A stretch of DNA of 64,000 nt from an uncultured Porphyromonadaceae bacterium (GTDB lineage: Bacteria; Bacteroidota; Bacteroidia; Bacteroidales; Muribaculaceae), in contig UQER01000013.1 in NCBI GenBank assembly GCA_900540205.1, positions 1 through 64,000 on the forward strand, given 5' to 3'. Positions 55,985 through 62,676 of the stretch are shown piece after piece. The position numbers and the translations under genes were made by a program. The stretch's first letter is position 1. Every line of letters begins with the position of its first letter. Under the pieces are notes generated by a model, which saw only the letters and a list, made by a program, of their open reading frames with translations, was not told the DNA's origin and made no database searches.

Positions 55985-56018
55985 TTTTTGCAGCTGACCC
56001 CTTTTTGCAGCTGACCCC
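55985..56018. repeat. 17-bp tandem repeat, possible insertion-sequence end
   Basis: TTTTTGCAGCTGACCCC occurs twice in tandem (55985-56001, 56002-56018), with a degenerate third copy just before it. Multiple short terminal repeats of this kind are typical of IS21-like ends, but no transposase is present. The rest of 55634-56316 holds a terminator and a tRNA relic (next entries) and no gene. Confidence 0.4.
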
Positions 56019-56089
56019 TTTTTAACATTTCACCCCGCCTTTGCGCCAGTCACCATTATTGCGCCGATTTGGGGTAGAGACATAAAACA

Positions 56090-56124
56090 AAAACCTCTTA
56101 AAATCAACGATTTTCAGAGGTTTT
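56090..56124 (-). terminator. Hairpin terminator next to tRNA relic A
   Basis: AAAACCTCT/AGAGGTTTT with inner AAAATC/GATTTT; on the minus strand it runs into TTTTGTTTTAT. It lies immediately downstream (minus strand) of the tRNA-like end at 56147, as a tRNA terminator would. Confidence 0.75.
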
Positions 56125-56146
56125 CTGCAATTTGATAAATCTTTAA

Positions 56147-56159
56147 GTGATCCGCCTGG
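56147..56159 (-). repeat. tRNA 3'-end relic A (candidate attachment site)
   Basis: GTGATCCGCCTGG reads on the minus strand as CCAGGCGGATCAC, the look of the last bases of a T-stem, acceptor stem and discriminator of a tRNA. The same 13 bases recur at 58897. No tRNA body is attached. Confidence 0.55.
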
Positions 56160-56316
56160 AGCCGGATAATATCGTCGTAACTAAGTTGTTTTCAGAATAT
56201 TGTAATGCCGCACTATCCGTTGTTCACGAATTGCACACGGCACCATTTCAATGTTTTTCCCCATTGTTTCCATTGGGATAATACAAAGATACAAATTTAT
56301 ATTGATAAAATATAGT

Positions 56317-57300
56317 TTATGGAAATATATTAACCAATCTTTCCATATTATCAATTTGCTCATTATATATTTTAGGATAATCGGTATATCCTTTCTCAAT
56401 ATCTAAAGTTTGCTTGTGGTATACGACTTTAACTCCCATTCGTTCCAATAATCTAAGTTTTGGCAAATGATAATGGATCTCGGACATAGGAAACGTTGGA
56501 TAATAATAGACTTGATTCTTTATATATCCATTTTTAAGCAATCTTGCTCTCCTTGATAATAGCCACCATATATCAATTTCGGAAAAATCTAATGTAATAC
56601 CAATAATATGTAAATTTGCAAAGAAAAAAGCATCTATCCAACTAACCAGTTGTGTCCCATTATCCGTAAAGCCGTACTTAATTGGATCGAACTCTATTTG
56701 TGTTGTCAATCTTTTGGCAATACTAAACTCTCCTTCTGAGTTTACACGCTTCTTCTTGTCTTCGATTTTCTCTGTGAAATACCCTTTTACATAATCTTGT
56801 ATTCTTGCCAATGCTCCACCATAGTGGTCTCACCCCAACATAATACTTCTTACATTGGTTATATCGCCGTGGAATTGAAAAATCGTATAATCTAAATTAT
56901 TGATATTAACTTTTTTCCATCGTTTAATGCTATATATCTTTTCTGCATAATTTTTATCTATGACACGGTTCTCAACATTATCGTATATAGCATGATCGTA
57001 GTTGGTTGTTAGAAAAGAGGTAACGCCTAATTTCAATAGCCTGTCATAGAACTCATTTGATTTAATCGCACTTAATCTTCTTTTGACAGCTTCTTTCAAT
57101 TTGGTTTCATCTTCTCCATCAGAAATATTGGAAAATGAAGAATGAGGAGCCAAATATACTTGCTCGTACTGAAGTGTTGGAGGAATCCCATTAAGGATTG
57201 GAGACTGATCTTTATCAGAGATATTGGTTAGAAGCTCTTGCCATGAAGGGCAATTTTCCGATAACAGATTAAATCCATTACCATATAAAATAGCGTCCAT
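56317..57300 (-). pseudogene. SIR2-like protein gene interrupted by an in-frame TGA
   Basis: Residues 1-156 (from ATG 57300) carry GNGFN (8-12), LTTNYDHAIY (TTNYD 98-102) and FQFHGD (HGD 144-146), the nucleotide-binding pattern of SIR2-like/AbiH-related proteins. A TGA at 56830-56832 then stops translation. The same frame continues without a gap as DHYGGALARIQDY for another 170 residues to 56317, so this is one gene with a single nonsense codon. SIR2-like NADases are common in phage defence. It starts 6 bp after the AAA ATPase gene on the same strand. The DNA is AT-rich. A sequencing error, or a naturally truncated N-terminal protein, are alternatives. Confidence 0.75.
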
Positions 57301-57306
57301 TTTTAA

Positions 57307-58545
57307 TTAAAATTGACTAACTGGTTTTACTACTATTCCCTTATCCTTCCACTCGATTTCTTCCTCTTGGTTGTTGGTAATTACAAGCAAATTGTCGCAG
57401 TGGAGTTCTTCGGCGGCTTCGACGAGGGCGTCGAGTTCGCGTTTGCGGGTTTTCTCGGAGGTCATGTCGTAGCAGACTTGGATTAGTTGCTCTACCTTTG
57501 TACCTTTACGGGTGACAAAATCTATCTCTTTATCGTTGCGGGTGCGGTAATAGAACAGCGTTTGACCGGGAATATAACCACGGCGCAGGAGTTCTACAAA
57601 TACTTGGTTTTCCAACAGGCGGCCGAGGTTCTCACTAAGATTGAACGCTGTGCTTTGCACAAAACCGTTGTCAACTACATATACTTTTTTCGGAGCCTTG
57701 TTCATCAGTTTCAGCTTGTTGTTGAAACGCGGCAAATAGAAGAACAGGTAAGGCTCGTTGAGATAGTCGCAGAATTTCTTTGTTGTCGCCACACTTGACA
57801 ATCCCAGTTCTCCGGCAAGTTCGTTGGCTGAAATCGGGTTGCAGAAGTTTGACAGCAGATATGAGGCAACGTTGTATAGGTCAGAGGTGTTCCTTACTTT
57901 ATGACGTTGCGCGACGTCTTTCAGCAGGATTGAATCAAACAGAGTGGAAAGATAGCTTTTTGTTATGCTACGAGCCGGAATAGTTTCAGGATACCCGCCG
58001 TTTCGCATATAATCATCAGCCAGCATTATTGCCTGTGCCGCCTGCTCTTCCCGGTCTGGGCTGATGTTTTTCCAACTCATGGTTTCTTCAAGGCTGAAAG
58101 GCAACATCTCAATCTGGAGATAACGCCCCGTCAGAACCGTCGCCATTTCACTGCTCAACATCTTTGCATTACTGCCGGTTATTATCAGATTCTTTCCCCG
58201 ACGGTAAAGCTTGCTTACCCACAAATCCCAATCAGGAAGATTCTGAATTTCATCAAGCAGCATGAAATCATAATCGGGATAGACATCATCAAGTGCTGAC
58301 ATTGCCAGATCCTCCTCCCATTTTTCAAGCAACTGATTATCGTCAAAATTTAGGTAGGCAAAATTCTTGCCTTGTAACATCAGCAGGGCAAAAACTGATT
58401 TACCTACGCGGCGAGGGCCGGTTATAAGTTTTATAAGCGGATTTTGCAAAAGTTCGTCAGCGTCATACTTGGTATGCCGTTGCTGATATGGACGCGACAT
58501 CAGTTCGTCACGCTCCGACCGCTGATTGAGTATAGTTGTTTTCAT
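57307..58545 (-). CDS. AAA (AAA_14)/DUF4143 ATPase
   Basis: ATG 58545 is chosen; upstream in-frame starts run into the operator-like repeats. The 412-residue cytosolic protein has Walker A GPRRVGKS (about residues 43-50 from this start), Walker B DFMLLDEIQNLPDW, sensor IITGSNAKMLSSE, then a winged-helix-like ISANELAGELGLSS and a DUF4143 nuclease-like C-terminal part (LENQVFVELLRRGY, KEIDFVTRKG: the E-x-D-F-V pattern of the restriction-endonuclease fold). Function in the family is poorly known. The SIR2-like gene follows after 6 bp, so the two form an operon. Three TTTTATTCAA-type sites lie upstream. Confidence 0.85.
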   Translation of the reverse strand: MKTTILNQRSERDELMSRPYQQRHTKYDADELLQNPLIKLITGPRRVGKSVFALLMLQGKNFAYLNFDDNQLLEKWEEDLAMSALDDVYPDYDFMLLDEIQNLPDWDLWVSKLYRRGKNLIITGSNAKMLSSEMATVLTGRYLQIEMLPFSLEETMSWKNISPDREEQAAQAIMLADDYMRNGGYPETIPARSITKSYLSTLFDSILLKDVAQRHKVRNTSDLYNVASYLLSNFCNPISANELAGELGLSSVATTKKFCDYLNEPYLFFYLPRFNNKLKLMNKAPKKVYVVDNGFVQSTAFNLSENLGRLLENQVFVELLRRGYIPGQTLFYYRTRNDKEIDFVTRKGTKVEQLIQVCYDMTSEKTRKRELDALVEAAEELHCDNLLVITNNQEEEIEWKDKGIVVKPVSQF

Positions 58546-58577
58546 TACAGTCTGTTTTAGACTGCAAATATAGTGAA

Positions 58578-58628
58578 TTTTATTCAATCAAATCGCTGTG
58601 TTGAATAAAATAGCCCTATTTTATTCAA
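58578..58628 (-). promoter_or_regulatory. Operator-like array upstream of the ATPase gene
   Basis: TTTTATTCAA occurs at 58578-58587 and 58619-58628, with its inverse TTGAATAAAA at 58601-58610. Spacings are 13 and 8 bp. Three exact 10-mers just before a gene start suggest binding of a dimeric regulator. The pattern is direct observation; the role is inference. Confidence 0.6.
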
Positions 58629-58854
58629 TATCGACGTGGGTATTATCAATTTTGAGCAACCAAAGCCATGAATACAATTACAAGACTATCCTATTGATCC
58701 ACCCAAGCCACCCACATAGAAAATCCGCTGACTCCAAAAATCCGTTGACAGCGCAGCTTTGTTGACAAAATGTGGACTAATTGCAAAAAAAGAAAGTAGG
58801 CTGAAAAGACGACTTGTAGAATTCCAAAATGTTGACAATTTTAGAGAAATAAAT

Positions 58855-58887
58855 AAGCCAAATTGCTATGAATTAGCAATTTGGCTT
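58855..58887. terminator. Bidirectional terminator next to tRNA relic B
   Basis: AAGCCAAATTGCTA (58855-58868) pairs perfectly with 58874-58887 around a 5-base loop, with T-rich sequence on both sides. As at 56090, it lies downstream of a tRNA-like end on the minus strand. Confidence 0.85.
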
Positions 58888-58896
58888 GTTTTATTG

Positions 58897-58910
58897 GTGA
58901 TCCGCCTGGG
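58897..58910 (-). repeat. tRNA 3'-end relic B (candidate left attachment site)
   Basis: GTGATCCGCCTGGG, minus strand CCCAGGCGGATCAC, repeats the 13-bp core at 56147. It lies about 220 bp before the integrase start, the usual place of an attachment site. Confidence 0.6.
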
Positions 58911-59071
58911 AGCAGAAGTTTGAAATGCAGTGAAATAAGTATGGAATGTCATGAGATATATAATTTGCTGATTTAGTGCTATATATTTTGATAGAAATCG
59001 TATTGTTTCAAATAAGAATTTCATTCTTGTTTTCTTAGATTTTATTTTTGCAGACAATTTGCAGACAAAAA

Positions 59072-59103
59072 TTTGGTGGCATCGGTCTAAAGTATTAACT
59101 TTG
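59072..59103 (+). promoter_or_regulatory. Integrase promoter
   Basis: TTTG (59072-59075), 20 bases, then TAACTTTG (59096-59103): a full consensus match, 25 bp before the integrase ATG. Confidence 0.8.
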
Positions 59104-59128
59104 CATTAAACATAGTAAATCTCTCCTT

Positions 59129-60490
59129 ATGGCAAAGATAGTACGCTCATTATCAGCTAAAGCCGACCAATATGGTCGAGCTGAAATCCTCTTCCGATTA
59201 ACTATTAACCGGACTACCCAACTCAGACTTAAAACCGGCTTATATGTGTCTGCCTCCCGTTTTAAGAATGGTGAAATTGTAAAACCACGAGCCAACCAAA
59301 AAGAACTGGAAGAGCTTCGGGAGGTGGAGGGTTCTTTGGTGGCTCTTGAACAGTTCCTGTTGAAACTGACTGAGACCACACCTCACGAAAAGCTCACAAA
59401 GGATTTCATCGCTAAAGAGATTGACCGATGGCGCAATCCCGAAAAGTATGCGCCTAAAGAGGTAAAGGCGAAGAAGATGTCATTCGATGATATTATAGAC
59501 GAGTTTCTTAGGCAGAAACAGTTGTCGGAACCACGCGAGAGGCATTACCGTGTCCTTCAGCGCGCGTTGCATCGTTTCGAGTTGTATCAGCGTCTGACGT
59601 GTAAGAAATCTTACAAGTTCTCTTTTGACACTTGCACAACTGAGGACATCTATGCTTTCGAGGCTTTCCTTCGGGCTGAACCGGAACTGTATGACCAGTA
59701 TCCTAATATTTACAAGTCTTTCCCTTCCATTACCCACAAGACGCATAAGGTCAAGAGGCCAAAACCGAGAGGCGATAACTATATGGTGACTTTTACGAAA
59801 CGCTTCAAGGCTCTGTTCCATTGGTGCCACGCCCAAGGTATAACGTCGAATAATCCGTTCACGAAATACACAACCACTATATCGGAGAAATACGGCACCC
59901 CCATCTATATTAAGGATGAAGAAGTGTTGCAGCTTGCAGATTTCGATTTCTCATACAATAAGCATCTTGACACTCAAAGGGATATATTCATTTTCCAATG
60001 TTGCATCGGTTGCCGCGTGGGTGATATGATGAAAATGACACCTGCTAATGTAATCAATGGCGGTGTGGAGTACATTGCCTCTAAGACAGCGGAGGAACAC
60101 CCGGAAACGATTCGTGTTCCGTTATCAGATAGGGCGCGGTTCATCATTGACAAGCACCGTGATGAAGTCAAGGATGGTCGATTGTTGCCGTTCATATCCC
60201 AACAGAAATATAATGAAGCAATCAAGGAAATTTTCGAAGCTGCCGGAATCACACGCCTTGTTACTCGCCTCAATCCGACAACAGGAGTTGAGGAACAGGT
60301 GCCTATCAATACCATCGCAACCAGCCACATGGCTCGGCGAACCTTTGTAGGCAACCTCTACAAGAAGGTGAAAGACCAGAACCTTGTGAGTGCCTTGAGC
60401 GGACATTCCGTAGGCAGCAAGGCTTTTGCAAGATACCGCGAGATAGACGAGGACATGAAGCGTGAGCTTGTCAATGTCATGGGGTATTGA
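59129..60490 (+). CDS. Tyrosine recombinase (phage-type integrase)
   Basis: This 453-residue cytosolic protein has the arm-binding N-terminal region of Bacteroidetes integrases (AEILFRLTINRTTQLRLKTGLYV), a SAM-like core-binding domain at about 115-255 and a catalytic domain with Arg296 (GCRVGD), His400 and Arg403 (SHMARR), His426 (SGHSVGS) and nucleophile Tyr436 (RYREID). All five expected residues are seen, so it should be active. It would insert the element at the tRNA-like site 58897. It is 28 bp upstream of the AlbA-type gene. Confidence 0.95.
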   Translation: MAKIVRSLSAKADQYGRAEILFRLTINRTTQLRLKTGLYVSASRFKNGEIVKPRANQKELEELREVEGSLVALEQFLLKLTETTPHEKLTKDFIAKEIDRWRNPEKYAPKEVKAKKMSFDDIIDEFLRQKQLSEPRERHYRVLQRALHRFELYQRLTCKKSYKFSFDTCTTEDIYAFEAFLRAEPELYDQYPNIYKSFPSITHKTHKVKRPKPRGDNYMVTFTKRFKALFHWCHAQGITSNNPFTKYTTTISEKYGTPIYIKDEEVLQLADFDFSYNKHLDTQRDIFIFQCCIGCRVGDMMKMTPANVINGGVEYIASKTAEEHPETIRVPLSDRARFIIDKHRDEVKDGRLLPFISQQKYNEAIKEIFEAAGITRLVTRLNPTTGVEEQVPINTIATSHMARRTFVGNLYKKVKDQNLVSALSGHSVGSKAFARYREIDEDMKRELVNVMGY

Positions 60491-60518
60491 AATGGCGTAT
60501 ATTTGCTAAATTTGCATT

Positions 60519-61931
60519 ATGAACAACGAGAATCATAACACTGAATATAAGCGGATTTGGAAAGACGAGTACCTAAAATGGGTATGCGGCTTCGCTAATG
60601 CGCAGGGTGGAAAGTTATATATTGGCATTGACGATGACATGTCTGTCCATGGTGTGACGCATCTTCATCAACAACTTGAGGATATCCCCAACAAGGTAGT
60701 GGCGATGTTGGGTATTGTTCCGGTTGTCAGCCATATAGAGCGTGACGGGAAAGATATAATTGAGATAGGTGTCGAACCGTCAAACATTCCCATCTCTTAT
60801 AAAGGAGTTTTCTATATGCGAAGCGGAGCGACCAACCAAGAGTTGCGCGGTCTGGCATTGCAGCAGTTTCTGATGAAGAAATTCGGCAGAAGCTGGGAAG
60901 ATATGCCTTGCTATGGTGCTACGATTGATGATATAGATCCGGAGGCAATTCGGTACTTTCTGAAGAAAGGTATCAATGAGAAACGAATGTCACCCGATGC
61001 AGAAAACTCCACGCCGGAAGAAGTCATCTCTAATCTTGGACTGATGGAGGATGGTGTTCCGTGCAATGGCGCCATCTTGCTTTTTGGCAAGCATCCTCAA
61101 AGACGATTCGTTACATCTGCGTTCAAGATAGGTCGTTTCGGCTCTACCAATTATGACTTGTTGAGTCAGGAGATTGTTGACGGCAACCTCATACAGATGC
61201 CTGAAAGAGTGATGCGTGTTTTGGACGAGAAGTATCTGATACGCCCTATTCACTATGAGGGCTTGCAGCGCATTGAGCCGCTTGAACTACCGGAAGAAGC
61301 ATTACGCGAAATCATCTGCAACTCAATCGTCCACCGCGACCATCAAGGCACATGGACGCAGATGAGCGTTTATAGCGACCACATCCGACTTTGGAATGAA
61401 GGCAAACTGCCGGATGATTTATCAGTTGAAAAGCTCATGGGCAAGCATACCTCTCAGCCCCGTAACCCCAAAATGGCGGAAGCATTCTATCGAGCCGGAT
61501 TCATCGAGGCATGGGGTCGAGGCATTGAGAAGATTGTCAACGGCTTCAAGGCCGACGGTCTTACTCCGCCTACCTTCTCGGTCGAGCAAGGAGGTGTTAC
61601 CGTCCTTATCCCACGAGAAAAATTCGTGGCAATAAACCTTGGCGGCACAACCGATATCGAACAGTTCAAAGGTTCAGAGAGCACCGATACAAACCGAACC
61701 AAAACCGACCAGAAAACCGACCAGAAAACCGACCAGAAAACCGACCAGAAAAAGAAAATTATCGAATTGATGAGGGAAAATCCGTCAATCAGTAGAGCAG
61801 AAATATCAATAGCATTGGGGATTCATGAAAGTAGCGTTAAACGCAGATTGGAATCCTTGATGTCAGATGGACTTGTCCGTCGTATTGGGCCAGACAAAGG
61901 CGGCTCTTGGGAGGTAATCGACCAGCAATAA
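60519..61931 (+). CDS. AlbA_2/Schlafen-type ATP-binding regulator with C-terminal winged helix
   Basis: This 470-residue protein has an N-terminal AlbA_2 domain (residues 5-115: EYKRIWKDEYLKWVCGFANAQGGKLYIGIDDD, partial), a HATPase-like part (about 250-350: EALREIICNSIVHRDH, then GRGIEKIV), a TDQK repeat linker (about 396-411) and a winged helix at the C-terminus (NPSISRAEISIALGIHESSVKRRLESLM, partial). Such proteins are widespread as transcription regulators, and relatives occur in defence loci. Its position directly after the integrase suggests control of the element. TAAATTTG at 60507-60514 could be a -7 element. The 457-bp gap after it holds a terminator and a promoter. Confidence 0.85.
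   Translation: MNNENHNTEYKRIWKDEYLKWVCGFANAQGGKLYIGIDDDMSVHGVTHLHQQLEDIPNKVVAMLGIVPVVSHIERDGKDIIEIGVEPSNIPISYKGVFYMRSGATNQELRGLALQQFLMKKFGRSWEDMPCYGATIDDIDPEAIRYFLKKGINEKRMSPDAENSTPEEVISNLGLMEDGVPCNGAILLFGKHPQRRFVTSAFKIGRFGSTNYDLLSQEIVDGNLIQMPERVMRVLDEKYLIRPIHYEGLQRIEPLELPEEALREIICNSIVHRDHQGTWTQMSVYSDHIRLWNEGKLPDDLSVEKLMGKHTSQPRNPKMAEAFYRAGFIEAWGRGIEKIVNGFKADGLTPPTFSVEQGGVTVLIPREKFVAINLGGTTDIEQFKGSESTDTNRTKTDQKTDQKTDQKTDQKKKIIELMRENPSISRAEISIALGIHESSVKRRLESLMSDGLVRRIGPDKGGSWEVIDQQ
61704..61751 (+). repeat. Four exact 12-bp repeats in the AlbA-type gene
   Basis: ACCGACCAGAAA is repeated four times in frame, coding TDQK each time. Slippage would add or remove four residues without frameshift and so change the linker between the ATPase and winged-helix parts. 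Confidence 0.9.
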
Positions 61932-61958
61932 CAAAAATTCTAACGATACTCCATCTCT

Positions 61959-62000
61959 AATCCGGCAATTCGATAGCTCGCATTGTCGGATTTCTTTTTT
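61959..62000 (+). terminator. Terminator after the AlbA-type gene
   Basis: AATCCGGCAAT (61959-61969) pairs with ATTGTCGGATT (61982-61992) with one G-U pair, followed by TCTTTTTT. Confidence 0.8.
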
Positions 62001-62291
62001 GTCATCGCGAAAAAACAGGTGGCTGTATGAATGAATTTGCATAAAGATAGCAGTTAAATAGTCTTAATTCAACAATATATAAATCCGGGAGCATTTTCTA
62101 ACGAATGATAAAATTTGTACCTGCCATGAAACCCAATTTACTGTCAGTCCCTTGGAGACATATTCAATTTGCTCCATGAAGTTCCATCGAGCGGAAATAC
62201 TATGTGAACATCTGCTAAATCAATATGGCCTTTTGATTTATATATAAATATAATCTCCTTTATTATAGATACTTAAAAGTATTGCAGAGCT

Positions 62292-62323
62292 ATTGACAAA
62301 CCGTTTTATACATTATAACTTTG
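62292..62323 (+). promoter_or_regulatory. Promoter of the HTH-helicase operon
   Basis: ATTG (62292-62295), 20 bases, then TAACTTTG (62316-62323). The -7 element is perfect and the upstream box has one mismatch. It lies 66 bp before the ATG at 62389. Confidence 0.65.
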
Positions 62324-62388
62324 CGAAAAAATCAAATAATTACGCAATCATTATTGCGCTGATAAAACAATAACCGTTTAAAGTTTTA

Positions 62389-62676
62389 ATGTTCTACAAC
62401 GACCAAAATTCAAGTCCAAAACAAACTACAATGGTCATCATGAATATTGATGATCTGCGAGAGGCTTTCAAAGCCTGGAATCAGGAACAGATTGAGGCAA
62501 ACTCGCCTCAGGAAGAAATCTACATCACCGCCAGGGAAGCAGCCAAGATGCTCGGCGTAACCTTATCAACCTTATGGAGATGGGATAACGACAAGTATCT
62601 GGAGAAAATCAAGATAGGCAACAAGGTAAGATACCGCCTATCGGATGTTGAACGCATGATAAAGGGTGCGATATGA
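62389..62676 (+). CDS. Excisionase-like helix-turn-helix protein
   Basis: This 95-residue protein (81 if it starts at ATG 62431) has a C-terminal MerR/excisionase-type winged helix: EIYITAREAAKMLGVTLSTLWRWDND, then KIGNKVRYRLSDVERMIKG. Proteins like this occur between integrase and replication genes in Bacteroidales integrative elements and assist excision or control replication genes. The stop overlaps the next start codon as ATGA (62673-62676), indicating translational coupling with the helicase. Confidence 0.85.
   Translation: MFYNDQNSSPKQTTMVIMNIDDLREAFKAWNQEQIEANSPQEEIYITAREAAKMLGVTLSTLWRWDNDKYLEKIKIGNKVRYRLSDVERMIKGAI

Noticed and set aside
56147..56159. Complete tRNA gene at the relic
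   Set aside because: Only about 13 bases of a 3' end can be matched; there is no T-loop, anticodon arm or D-arm.
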